DNA of 64,000 nt from Proales similis. Lineage: Eukaryota; Rotifera; Eurotatoria; Ploima; Proalidae. The notes beneath the pieces are model-generated. The model did no database searches, was not told where the DNA came from, and worked only from the letters and a program-made list of their open reading frames with translations. Each line of letters begins with the position of its first letter. Position 1 is the first letter of the stretch. The DNA is taken from positions 434,001 through 498,000 of the forward strand of contig JAGVRJ010000012.1 of the NCBI GenBank assembly GCA_019059635.1. Reading direction: 5' to 3'. The translations under genes were made by a program, and so were the position numbers. This document shows positions 41,528-52,399 of this stretch, one piece after another.

Positions 41528-42967
41528 TCAGAATCTTTGTTTAAATATTTTCAAAGTGTTACGGGCCGAACCAAAGTCGTAGAACTCGATTATTTGTGGC
41601 CTTGACAATGAAATTTCATTATCAGCAGGCCAATTTGGATTGTGAAATTCAAATTTGCCCTCGGCGCGTTCGTAATGAATCAAAGTGCTGTATTTTGGGT
41701 CGACAAAAAAATGATCTCCAGGGGCCATATTGATTGGAAAGTACTTCCTCGATTCCCAGTCCTCGTCGATGATGAGAATGTGCTTACTTTTGCCAATCCA
41801 ACAAAAGATTTGCCATCCAACTCTAAACAGCTGAGCTTCAGCATTTGTCATTTCTATGAAAGAGTTTTCAACTTTGCGCTGTTTCCTTGTGTAGTGATTC
41901 GCTCTGACAACATCAACACTTTCAACTTTGAAATAGGCTTGTTTGTTCATTTCAAAGAAATAACAAATCTCGGTTCCGCTGAACTTGAAAATGCTCTTCG
42001 GACTCCGTTCTGTATCCATGCGTTTTAGTTTTTCAAGTGAATGCTTACACTTGAACATTTGATAGTCTTTTCCGGTCCAGAGATTAAACACTAAAGCATC
42101 GTCTAGAGCAACGAGCTTTGCGTTCTGAAAATACCAGCTGCCGAGTGCTATTTTCTTAAATGCGAGCATTTTGGTCAAACTCTTGTCAAACAAGCAGATA
42201 AATGTCTGTGCGCAGCTGTCTATTGAAGAGAGGCAAACATACTGCGAATTGGCCAGCTTGGCAATGTCATGCAACCTGACTGGCAAGTTGTTTGGATTTA
42301 TCTTTTCAAACAACTCTGCGGTATTTCTGGTTATTGTATTCAGACCTTCCACCTCTGATTCTAATGAGCCCAATAATGAACGTGGGAATTCACTCTTGCT
42401 CTCAATGAATGAAATCTGTTGATTGTTGGACTTACAAGACTCAATTCTCTTCCTCTTTTCCTCTATTTCTTTCTCGATCCGTTCGAGCCCACTTGAATCC
42501 GAGGCGTCCAATCCGATCAGTTTAGACTCAAGTTCGTTGAGAAGGCCTTCGTTTCTGTTTTGTTCTATTTTCCTCTTTTCAAATTCATTCACTTGATGCA
42601 TCAAAAAGTCTCGATGATTGTTCACTGCTTGATGTACAAGCTCTGTCCTCAAGTCGATGCTGCTTCGAACTGCATCACAAATCGCCACTATCGACTCATA
42701 GTTGCCTTCAATTTTCTGCTTCAAAGCCTCAAGCATCTCTCTAAGCTTGAGCCTAGTATTTGGTTCGTTGCTCAATTCTTTGTTTTCTTCGTTGTTGGAA
42801 GGAAGCGGCTTGCATTGGTCTGTAATGGCCACCATCTGCTCGCACGCGAGGCACTTTTCGTCGAGCATCTTGTTCTTGGTGCATTCTGGACAATATGCGT
42901 GTCCACAGGTCAGGGCACTGGGTTCTCGACAAAGATCCTTGCAAATAGTACAGTACATCTCACTCAT
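41528..42967 (-). CDS. RING-type protein G, canonical C3HC4, outermost array member
   Basis: 479 residues, one exon. I start it at ATG 42967 (MSEMYCTIC), which matches the starts of A, C, D and F; the frame stays open upstream without a better Met. RING ligands are C6, C9, C21, H23, C26, C29, C39, C42, so the usual His is kept (CGHAYC). A coiled coil follows (RDFLMHQVNEFEKRKIEQNRNE), then a diverged C-terminal domain with MAPGDHFFVDPKYSTLIHYE in the place of the GDQFTILPDG motif and an ending LKIFKQRF. It probably represents the ancestral state of the array. Confidence 0.83.
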   Translation of the reverse strand: MSEMYCTICKDLCREPSALTCGHAYCPECTKNKMLDEKCLACEQMVAITDQCKPLPSNNEENKELSNEPNTRLKLREMLEALKQKIEGNYESIVAICDAVRSSIDLRTELVHQAVNNHRDFLMHQVNEFEKRKIEQNRNEGLLNELESKLIGLDASDSSGLERIEKEIEEKRKRIESCKSNNQQISFIESKSEFPRSLLGSLESEVEGLNTITRNTAELFEKINPNNLPVRLHDIAKLANSQYVCLSSIDSCAQTFICLFDKSLTKMLAFKKIALGSWYFQNAKLVALDDALVFNLWTGKDYQMFKCKHSLEKLKRMDTERSPKSIFKFSGTEICYFFEMNKQAYFKVESVDVVRANHYTRKQRKVENSFIEMTNAEAQLFRVGWQIFCWIGKSKHILIIDEDWESRKYFPINMAPGDHFFVDPKYSTLIHYERAEGKFEFHNPNWPADNEISLSRPQIIEFYDFGSARNTLKIFKQRF

Positions 42968-43557
42968 GTCGCAATCGAATAATCTGATCAAGGCCAACGA
43001 GCAAGGCTTAATACAAGCCCATTTGTATTTAACCCATCCCCCGCTATTCTATTTAAAGTCGCGTAAAAATAATCTACTTTGTTCCGCAATGCATTTTGAA
43101 ATTTGACGAGACCGGGATTGTGAATCGAACATTAAAGACCAAATTCGTCTCTAATTGAAAGCAAACAGATTGCCCAAATATTGCAGTGGGCTTGTATTGA
43201 CTCGAAGTGCACCTAGTTGATATCCTCCTTTTGACTCGATTGAAATTTCTTGTATTTGTCCAGTTTCTCTCGCTGATAAGTCGACCAAGGAGTCGTCCAA
43301 TCTAAATGAGGACAAATGCCGACGGCCAAGAAGCCTTTGCTCGATGCAGACTCAGGCTAGAGTCTTATCTTCATCTCTAATCAAGCAGGCAAAGCATTCG
43401 ACCAACAAACGGAGATTTTGAAACTGAGCATTTCTTTTCTCTTGATTTACGACTTGAATTTTATCTTTGTTTTGCCCAATTGAATTAACACACACACACA
43501 CACAACACAACAGGGACAAAGGCGAAAGCCAGAGCGAAACGAAAAGTTGAATTCCAA
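42968..43557. other. Divergent promoter region of RING gene G and the TPR gene
   Basis: 590 bp. Contains the TTTAAATAG box of gene G (43049-43058, minus) and an (CA)n run just before the TPR gene (43489-43505). Parts of it (42986-43075 and about 43359-43380) are repeated at 32075-32185 and 32311-32332. Confidence 0.55.
43049..43058 (-). promoter_or_regulatory. TATA-like box of RING gene G
   Basis: CTTTAAATAG on the minus strand about 85 bp upstream of the ATG; conserved in the duplicated fragment at 32163-32172. Confidence 0.5.
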
Positions 43558-44811
43558 ATGGCCGAAAAGTTTAGCTCGAGTCAAATCGAAAAGCATCGAG
43601 CCCTGGTCGATCATTTTCTGCAAATAGCCGATTTGTACGACGAGCTTGACAGTACGCAGCTGGCCAAAGAATTCAGGCTGAGAGCATGCGAACTGAGCGA
43701 GCGCTGGCTAAAGGAGGAGGCGTCCTATTTTCAGAGTCAGCTGAGCTTGAGCAAAAGTTACGCGAGGAGTGGCGAGCACGAACAAGAGATCGACACTCTG
43801 CTCAAGTCAGTGTCGAATCGATGCGACTCGGAATCGAACGAGCAGGTTGCGCAAATAATCGAACAACGAGCAAGCGAGCAAGAATCGCTTGGCAATCTAA
43901 AAGGTGCGATCGATCTGCTCGAGAAGGCCTGTGAGCTACGATGCAAGGTCAGTGACAAGACTGGCCGAACGCGGCTGGGCACCAGTCTGCTTCGGTTGGC
44001 AGACAATTTGCACCAAAAGAGCCAGACAAACGAAGCGATTAGGAGCTACGAGTCGGCCGTGGAATGCTTCGACCCGGATAAAGATCGTGACCTGAAAGAG
44101 ACGTGTTTAAATCGCTTGGGCGAGATTTACGAGTCAATGGGCGACTACGACAAAGCATTTGAGATGAAGAATTCCGCGTTCGATTTGATCTGTCGAGCGG
44201 AAGCCGGAGACCGAATCGGAAAGGTGAAAGCCCTTAACAACTTGGCCACGCTGCTGGAGCGGAGAAAACTGCTGGAGAGGTCGCTTGGCTTTCTCAAGGA
44301 TGCGTACGAGATGCGAATGAGAATCGACAAGGGCGATCATCCGGACAGTGCCACTCTGCTGAACAACTTGGCCATTTTAAGTCAAAAACTGAATCGAACC
44401 AGCGAGGCGCTCGAGTATGCACACGACAGCTTGGCCATGAGACAGCGTCTGTATGCGAACGGGGTGAACAGAGAGTTGGCCGTCTCGTTCAACACTTTGG
44501 CAATGCTCTACGATCGGATGGGCGAGTACGAGAAAGCGAAGCAAATGAACGAGACAGCGATCTGGATGAGAAAGAGACTGAGGAAGACGGTCGACAGTGA
44601 AATGGTCCGATCGCTCTACAACATGGGCGTCGTTTATGAACATCTCCACCAGCCGGACAATGCCCGTCAGTTCTACCGACAGGCGATCAGGACCAAGAAA
44701 GCGGCCAGTCAGACACACAGAGGCAACAGCAGAAGCCCTGCAAGTTTGGCTGGACAGTTTGTGCGCGAGTTTGATTTTGAGGACTTGTCCGCTCTGCCCC
44801 AGTTGTTTTGA
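43558..44811 (+). CDS. Tetratricopeptide (TPR) repeat protein
   Basis: 417 residues, one exon. At least six TPR units of about 42 residues, of the kinesin-light-chain/nephrocystin type: EQESLGNLKGAIDLLEKACEL, RLADNLHQKSQTNEAIRSYESA, RLGEIYESMGDYDKAF, ALNNLATLLERRKLLERSLGFL, TLLNNLAILSQKLNRTSEALEYAHDSLAM, SFNTLAMLYDRMGEYEKAKQMN and SLYNMGVVYEHLHQPDNARQFYRQAI. No kinase, motor or other domain is attached. It is therefore a protein-protein interaction scaffold; its partner is unknown. Codon use is G/C-rich like the housekeeping genes, not like the adjacent array. ATG 43558 is the first in the frame. Confidence 0.85.
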   Translation: MAEKFSSSQIEKHRALVDHFLQIADLYDELDSTQLAKEFRLRACELSERWLKEEASYFQSQLSLSKSYARSGEHEQEIDTLLKSVSNRCDSESNEQVAQIIEQRASEQESLGNLKGAIDLLEKACELRCKVSDKTGRTRLGTSLLRLADNLHQKSQTNEAIRSYESAVECFDPDKDRDLKETCLNRLGEIYESMGDYDKAFEMKNSAFDLICRAEAGDRIGKVKALNNLATLLERRKLLERSLGFLKDAYEMRMRIDKGDHPDSATLLNNLAILSQKLNRTSEALEYAHDSLAMRQRLYANGVNRELAVSFNTLAMLYDRMGEYEKAKQMNETAIWMRKRLRKTVDSEMVRSLYNMGVVYEHLHQPDNARQFYRQAIRTKKAASQTHRGNSRSPASLAGQFVREFDFEDLSALPQLF

Positions 44812-45146
44812 TTGACGCGATCTGATCATTTCTGTTTTTAAATAACAAAAGAAAAAATTAAAACAAAATGAAGAGTGGACATTCTATTTTGGATTTAAAC
44901 AAAACAGGCCGGGTCCAATGATTAGCTTGAAAGCGTGCGCGCACACACACACAATAATGCCTTCAAAAATAAAAGGAAAGAAAAACGCAATTTCACAAAA
45001 TTCAGCCGCAATGTTCCTAATTGAAAAAAGGAAGAAGAGAAAGAGAATAGAAAAGCTCTGATCGATCGGGTCAGACTGAGGCACACACACAAGTGAAGGT
45101 CTGAGAGGTCCGGCCGCCGACAGGCCAGACAATTGATTGATTAGGC
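44812..45146. other. Convergent spacer, TPR gene and ZDHHC gene
   Basis: About 330 bp; an ATTAAA (44857 region) may end the TPR transcript and a short (AC)n run is at 44940-44953. No gene. Confidence 0.4.
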
Positions 45147-46289
45147 CTAGACGTCGTAGGACACTTTGCTTGTGAGTGAGCCTCTTCGCTTGTCGAACGG
45201 CAGTAGCCACATGATGCCGATCTCGTTGCCAAACACGGCTCGCATGTTCGTCCAGCGTCCCTTCTTGACCCATTTGGCTTCTTCTTGCTTCAGCGCTTCG
45301 ATGTGTGTTTCGTCTGACATGATCGAGGACACTTGGCTGCAGAACATGACCAGAGTGAATATGCCGAAGAGAAGCGACTCAAAGCCGAGCATGATGATGA
45401 GTATCAGTGTGACCGCGGGCGAGAAGCTCGTGCACTCTGACCAGTTTGAGTCGACACATTCGAACACGTGCATCACAATCATGACGCCAGCGTGGAATGA
45501 GAGCAGGAATATGTAAAGCTTGAATGGACCGAAATGAGATTGAGAACGAGCTGGACCAGAGAGACTGGCACTCACCGTGAATAGGACAAAGTACTTTTGG
45601 TTTGACTCGCCCACGCAGTTGTTGACCCTGTTGAGAGAGCGAGTTCAATACTGAGAGAGAGAGAGAGAGGGAAGGCCTTACCAGGGGCAGTGATGGTCCA
45701 TTTTGCGAACACAGCGCTTGCAAACGCTGCAATGGTGCGCCCTCATCGGTTTGATGGACTCGCATCGAGGGCAGCGGTAGATTATCTGTCCCGGGTACTT
45801 GGTGGCCTTTTCGATATTCTCCGGCGTGGCGTTCTTTAGCGGCACTGTGCCCGGGTCGGTGAGCATTGCGGTCAGATGAGAGGCAAGCGCGAGAAAAGCG
45901 AACGTCTCGAACAGAGTCAAATTTATAAAACTGCCCACAGTGAACGGCATTGGCCATATGATGACAAACACGACCACAAACTGGCCGTAGAGAAGGAGCA
46001 GCCAGGTCATGGTGGCGCACACCATTCCGCACACGTCCTTCACACACCAGTAGCCGGAGAGGACGGGCCATTCACAGCGGCAGCACGGACACTCGCAGCA
46101 GTACTTGTCGCTATCCGGCTCGTCGTCCGAGTCGGAGTCAAACTCGCGATTGTTGCTCAGTTGGTGGTACTTGTAGCCTCGCTGCACTCCGATGTTGCCC
46201 GTCTTGTACATTCTCAGACTGGTCGGCTCGTCATTCTCGCTCTCTGAGTTGATGCTCTGTGCGGCCACAGTCGAGGCCGCCTCATACAT
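45147..46289 (-). CDS. ZDHHC7: ZDHHC3/7-type palmitoyltransferase
   Basis: Integral-membrane protein S-acyltransferase of Golgi type. Three exons (45682-46289, 45576-45627, 45147-45518) sum to 1032 nt, giving 343 residues. An acidic N-terminus precedes a Cys-rich segment and TM1/TM2 ([20 protein letters not shown] and [13 protein letters not shown]). The zinc-binding DHHC domain reads [18 protein letters not shown], then [18 protein letters not shown] across the first intron. TM3 and TM4 follow ([32 protein letters not shown]). [12 protein letters not shown] matches ZDHHC3/7. The second intron (57 nt) is open in frame, so a 19-residue longer retained form would be translatable. The start is the first Met of the frame. 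Confidence 0.92.
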
Positions 46290-46945
46290 GCTGTGTGTTC
46301 GATGCAGCTTGATCTCTTTGTTCAATAACAATTCTCTAGTCTCATGTCTATCGGTCTTGGCTGCTCGATTGCTCAGTTGACGCGCTTGATAGGAGCTTAA
46401 TTATGGATCCTCATCCACCCTTTTTTATTTTGGTCGTTTAATCTAAATAAGGAGATGAAATATTCATTTGCACGGAGGCCGGCTTCCATGAATAATGCGA
46501 GGCGCGTCGATTTGTCTTGCCTGCTTGAGAGTCAGTTCATGATTGACAATCTGCCCTGATTGCAGTCAATCTGGCCACTGGCGTGTTAGTCGACGCCGAG
46601 CATCAATCTCGACCTGGCTCGATTTTCCACATAGTGACGCGAGCCCCCTCGTCAACACAACCAGACTGGCCGAGAGCAACACGCAGAGCCAACAAACGGA
46701 AAACTTGATTTAAATTTGAATTTTTTATGCCGCTCGTCAACTAAACGCATTTGCGCTTGCGTTCTGTTCGAGTCTTGTCCTCTTCTCACGTTCTCTGTCT
46801 GTGTGTGTGTGTGTGTCTGCAAATATTTGAGAAAATCAATTTTCAAAACAATTAGAATCGATTCGATCGCTCGCTCAATCGCTTGCTCCATCCACACGCA
46901 CAAAAGCTAAACAGAAAGACAAACACCGCGGCTATTGAAAGCAAA
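46290..46945. other. Divergent promoter region of ZDHHC and PRPSAP
   Basis: About 650 bp with a (GT)n run (46799-46816); nothing else recognised. Confidence 0.4.
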
Positions 46946-48434
46946 ATGAACTCCAAGCCGGAAATGGTTCTTCTAGCAGGCAACTCGCACCCGGAGCTGG
47001 CCGAACTCATAAGCTCGTAAGTGGACGTGTCTCTTCTCCTTGTTGGCTTCTCTTGATCATCAAACAACGAAGGCGCCTCGTTCCTCTGGGCGACTGCAAC
47101 ATCTTCAAAAAGTCCGAAGGTGAGTGCAATTCGAGTGAATAGAAGCGACTGCTTAATTAGCGGCCGACTCGCAGAGACCAAAGTTGAAATAAACGACTCG
47201 GTGAGAGGACGCGACGTGTTCATCATTCAGACCGGCTCAAAGTAAGCCCAAGCCAAAGTGACTAAAACTGCCTGCCTAAAACGTTCTGTTCGATTAGAGA
47301 GCCGAACGACAACATAATGGAGATGTTGATCATGTGCTACGCTTGCAAGACGTCCTGCGCCCGCAACATCATCTGCGTGATTCCGTACCTGCCCTACTCG
47401 CGTCAGTCTCGAATGAGAGGAAGGGGCTGCATTGTGTCGCGTTTGGTGGCCAAAATGCTCTCCAAGGCAGGTAATCGGCTCGAGTTGGTGCTTGTTTAGT
47501 CGGGCCTTGACTGATTGGCAAAGGAATGACACATTTGATCACTGTCGATCTTCATCAGAAAGAGATTCAGGGCTTTTTCGACGGCCCTGTCGACAACCTG
47601 CGCGCGTCGCCTTTCCTTATCGATTACGTCCAGCACAAGGTACTGCGATAAGACTTGTTCACGTCGATCTCGATGGGCCTCTTAAACGCTGAGCATTCAA
47701 GATTCCCGATTATCGCAACGCGGTCATCATCGCACGAACGTCCGAGCAAGCGAAAAGAGCGACCGGATTCGCCGAGCGACTCGGCCTCGGCATTGCGGTC
47801 ATTCACGGCCAATTTCAAGACAACGAGACTGAGAACGCGAGCGAGTCAGAGAATTTCGAATTGTCCACGAGCGAACCAACAGGTTGCTTTAAACATCTCG
47901 AGCCGTGTTGGATCGCTTCGACTAATCGACGAATAGTTATCGACGACTCGCGCAGATCTGTGTTCGAGATTCCGTCTCTTTCGCTGCCCACGCGGAGAAT
48001 GCCGAAAGAAAAGCTGCCGATCGACGTGATCGGCGACGTTAGCGGACGAATCGCCATCATAGTGGTAAGCAATCGTCGCTCTCGTCTAACTTGGCGATTG
48101 AAGCTCAAAAGGCTCAATCGAATCAAAGGAGGACATGATCGACAATGTGGAGGACTTTGCCCGCGCGGCTGAAATCCTTCACGAGCGAGGCGCGTACAAG
48201 ATCTATGTGATGGCCACTCACGGCCTGCTGTCGTCGGATGCGCCCCGCGTGATCGAGGACTCGCACATCGACGAGGTGATCGTGACCAACACGGTGCCGC
48301 ACGAAGTGCAGAAGATGCAGTGTCACAAAATCAAGACAGTGGACATCAGTCTGCTGATATCGGAATCTATTCGCCGCATTCACAATCAAGAGACCCTGTC
48401 GCATCTGTTCAGAGGCCTAAACCCGGACGACTAG
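46946..48434 (+). CDS. PRPSAP: PRPP synthetase-associated protein
   Basis: Catalytically inactive paralogue of ribose-phosphate pyrophosphokinase that regulates PRPP synthesis in the cytosol. Eight exons (46946-47016, 47073-47119, 47175-47241, 47298-47470, 47524-47639, 47702-47882, 47937-48064, 48129-48434) sum to 1089 nt, giving 362 residues. Signatures: [103 protein letters not shown] and [10 protein letters not shown] poorly conserved acidic/Ser-rich segment between residues about 205 and 245 corresponds to the non-homologous region that sets PRPSAP apart from the active enzyme. Head-to-head with the ZDHHC gene. Confidence 0.93.
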
Positions 48435-49058
48435 CCAAACGGCTCGATTCCAACCAACGACAGTTCCGAGACTCAGTCTGAGTTTCGCCTCTGGCTTCTT
48501 GTTTTCCCTTTCCTAGAGTTGTCCGTTTCTCCCTGTGCGTTCACTTTTTGTTTCGAAATCCAGTCGCCCTTTTCTCGTTCGTTCTCTAGTTTAAATTTAA
48601 AAAAAAACCAACAAAGAAAGAAAGAAAAGCTCAGAGACAGAGTCTTTGCATTAATTCTGTGCCTAACAAACCGAACCGCTCTCGAAGCAAACGAGTCGGG
48701 TTTCACACATGCTCATCTAATAGGTCGCTGCTAAAAGTAGAAGGCAACCGAATGGAATTCATTTTTTATGCTCGAGCCGTTTATGCTTTGTTGTTGCAGA
48801 TTAGAGCAACGGAGGTAGGCAGAGGGCCAGAGCAGCGAAGAAGGAGAGAGTAGAAAGGTAAAAAAGGCACAAACAGGCCGATTATGCAATCGTGGTCGTC
48901 AGGTGGTTGCCATGGATTGGAGTGCTGTTGCTTCTTGCAGGTCTGCCAAACAGGTTCAAAAGGAAGGCCAAATGAATTAGGCAGACCTTGGCTGATTGCT
49001 AGAAATGAATTCGAGCCAGCAACTCGTCGAAAATGAGACAAGCGCGCACAAGATCAAT
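48435..49058. other. Spacer between PRPSAP and the TRP-type channel
   Basis: About 620 bp, with an A/AAG-rich block at 48598-48630. A short upstream open frame (49033-49062) overlaps the channel start codon and could lower its translation. Confidence 0.4.
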
Positions 49059-52000
49059 ATGAGCTCGTTGTGCGGATGTCTGCCGTGTGCCAAGTGTGAG
49101 AGTAAGTTTTCCATTTGATGCCAGTGCTCTTCATCAGCTCAAGCATTGAATCATTGCGAAAAAGTCGAGCCAACCACAGAGACAGTAGAGCAGAAAAGTG
49201 CACGCATCTGGTCTCCAGAGGCCGGTTTCTATCTCTACTTTGCCACCAATCGACACTCAAACAAACAAATCGACGCTATTCTGCTCGATCTTGAGAACAG
49301 CGTTGACGAGCGAGCCAAAGTGAACTACGCCGATCCAGACAGTAAACGAACCGTCTATCACGAGGTAGCTCATTTCACGCTCGTTCTTTCCCTTTGGCCT
49401 TGTTTGATCGAAAGAAAAAAAGATTTGCAAACTCGATGGAGCGACGAGCATCAAGTTGATCGAGTATTTCGAGAGAAAAGACCGTTTCGAGTTGAGAAAC
49501 GTCAACAACTTGAGTCTTGTGCACGAAGCGGCCGCTCAGGACAACCTGGAGCTCATTCGCTACTTGGTCAAGCGTTTCGGAAAAGGTTCATTAATCAACG
49601 AGTGGCCTTGAGAATCTGCTTCTAAATTGGGGGGAAAAAAAGAAATTCTGGAAGAAATGACCAGCCGAGAGAAACAGACTCCGCTTCATTACGCAGCCAA
49701 GAAAGGCAAAGAGAGAACTGCTTTCCACTTGATCGATGAGATGAACGTGGACAAGGAGGTCATGGACCACATGGGCCGGACTCCGCTCTACTTGGCGGCT
49801 GAATACGGTCAGTGAAGCTTCGTTTTGAATGGAGGTTGGTTTTTTGAAATTTTGCTTCAAATTTAAAGGACAGAAAACGACCACGTCGCTGCTGATCAAA
49901 ATGGGCTGCGACGAACAAGCGAAAAATATTTACGGCCAGAAGGCTCTCTACTGGATTGTGGCCAAGTGTCCCGAACTGGTGAGCTGAGTCAATGGGTGCT
50001 TTTGAAAGGCTCTCTCAAATAAATCGGCTCAAATGATGAAGGCACCGCCTCTGCTCGACAGCTACCGCAAATGCAACAAATACTTGAGAAAGGACGAGTA
50101 CGATCTGGCCAAAGTAGAACTCGAGCCGATCGAAATGGCCGTCTACAAGTTGGCCAAAGCACCCGAATGCGAGTCGATTGTAAGCGAATGAGATTGCCTT
50201 GAGCTGATTGATTGCGGCTAATCCACAGCGGATGATAAGCTGGCAGCCATCGTGGAGAGCAAAAACTTTCAGCTTGTCACCCATCCGGTCATTGAGAAGC
50301 TAATAAACAGAAAGTGGCGCATGTTCGCTTGGTGAGTTGGCGCTCAGCATTTAGCTTGCACTCAAATGCTCAACTGCTCAAAGGCGCAAGACCTATTTCG
50401 AGCTGCTGGTGACTGTGATCAACATCGTTGTCTGGAATCTGCTCGGCGTGCTGATCAAGTTCGACGAAAAGCATCGATACGATTTTCCCGACCAATGGTG
50501 GAGAGTGTTCTTGTTTGTAAGCCAATCGCCTCTCTCTCTCTCTTTCGCGGTCTCCACTCGCCGCATATTTGACTCGTTCGAATGGTTTCAGGTGCTCGGA
50601 ATTCTGATGATATTCGTACTGATCATGATCGAGCTAATCGAGCTGCGGAACGACAGCGTCTATCATAAAGTAAAGAGCCATTTCCTGCTCTCGAGGCGTT
50701 TGCGACATTTACCTGGCCGCCTAGCGAATAAGAGAACACCGGAGCAAGGAGATTGAGCGGGACGAGCGCGCCATGCTTCCAGGCGACTGGGAGCAAACTG
50801 CCTACATTGAAAGAGAACGCGAGAAGCTGAGCAAAATGAGCTCGGGCCTCACTGTGGGAAGCAAGACGTTCTCGTTGAAATACTTTCGCGACATTTGGTA
50901 GGCAACTGATCAAGGTCATTCCAGGCGAACATCAACGAATCGTTTAGGAACTGGATTGATTTCGCCTCGATCGCCTTTTCGCTCGCCTGCGTGTTCACGC
51001 ACGTGGCCGACATTGTGTCGCACAACGACTTGATAGCGCGCGCTCACATTCGAGTGCTCAGCATCACGGTTCTGGTCGTTTCGCTTCGCCTGCTCAAAGT
51101 GGGCCGTCTCATTTATGAGGTGAGGTCCCTCTTCAAACATGCCGCTGTTGACTCATTCGACGAGCCCTGTCTAGCGATTCGGAATGCTGGTCACCACCAT
51201 TTTGTACGTGAATAGGGACATTGCCGTCTGGGTGGTGCTGTTCGTCATCTATTGGATTCCGTTCAGTAATCGCTTTCTCGCTTTCGCTCAAGCACTAAAC
51301 TGACTTGGCAACCAAAGCCTCCTCGTTTTACATGCTCTTTCACCATCAAACCGGACAGCGGTGTGACGATTCGGGCACCTGCTCCGAGGTGGTGATAGAC
51401 GACATGAACGACTACGGCAAGACGGGCTTTGTCCTCTACCTGCTTTCGTTCGGCATGGAGCTGCCCCGAGAGGTAATCGTGGCCGCCTCTGCGCGTTCGC
51501 CTCGTTTATTTTAATCGTAAAAAGGACTTGAACCTGATCGACGACATAATGACCGATCTTCTCATTGGTAAGAGGCGATCGTCCGAACTAGACTCAAACG
51601 CTCCTCTCTCTATCGGCTTCAACTGAACAGGGCTCTACATGGGTCTGGTTGCGCTCATCTTGTTCAACATATTCATCGCTCTGCTGTCGGCCACGTTCAC
51701 CAAAGTGTACGAGTCGTCAAAAGCATATTTCCTGCTGCAGAGGGCGGCCGAGATCGTTTCGATCGAGGGCGCCAAGTCGAACGTCAAACGCGCCAAGTAC
51801 CTGAAGCGACTTGAAACGCCCTATCTGGACAAGAACTACACAGTGTCGCTCTCTTCGTTCGATTTCAACTCTGTGGAAGAAGTGCAGAAGCTGATTGACG
51901 AGAAGCGAGCAGAAGCGTTTGACGACGTGCGCACCAGAATAGAGGCCATGGACCATAAAATTGATTTCATGGACAAGAGCATTGTAGGTTTGGATTAAGC

Positions 52001-52399
52001 TGCTCAGAGTAGAGAGCATCTCAAATGTGTTCGATTTACAGCACGACAAAGTAGAAACGCTGATAAACGACCGCAAGTTGGAGGCTCGACTGGTCAAGAA
52101 GATGACGCATCTGGAAAGACAGCAGACCGAAATAGTGCGAATGCTGCAGCTCTTGATCGAGAGCAGCCACAGCCAAAGTGAGTATAGAGTCGTTGTTGTC
52201 GTTGATCGTTTCTAAACCTAAACAATTCGATTCTATTTTAAGCCGAACGGAATCTTTTCCACACGACTGGTAACACACCACTGAACAAAGACAGGACGTG
52301 ATTCATTTGAAAATTAATTCGTTTGCTTTCATAGCTGTGCCTCAAGTCGACGTCACTCTGTTGCATCCGCACAGCACCGATCCGAGCTCGGACGCCTAG
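49059..52399 (+). CDS. Ankyrin-repeat TRP-type cation channel
   Basis: Plasma-membrane channel of the TRP superfamily; subfamily not settled (TRPA/TRPV-like). Eighteen exons (49059-49101, 49138-49364, 49423-49585, 49643-49807, 49869-49978, 50042-50183, 50229-50331, 50384-50516, 50592-50669, 50725-50897, 50948-51119, 51175-51265, 51318-51472, 51525-51567, 51631-51983, 52042-52177, 52243-52269, 52335-52399) sum to 2379 nt, giving 792 residues. The N-terminus is Cys-rich (MSSLCGCLPCAKC). At least three ankyrin units follow (SLVHEAAAQDNLELIRYLV, TPLHYAAKKGKERTAFHLI, TPLYLAAEYGQKTTTSLLI). Then six membrane helices, starting with YFELLVTVINIVVWNLLGVL and ending with a pore-S6 region (LVALILFNIFIALLSATFTKVYE). 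The C-tail is coiled coil. The sixth intron must be GC-AG (50184/50185) to keep the frame. Confidence 0.83.

Noticed and set aside
45519-45575. 19 extra in-frame codons in the ZDHHC protein
   Set aside because: Flanked by GTGAGT and a pyrimidine-AG; removal joins the expected LFT and LYIFLLSF segments, so it is an intron.
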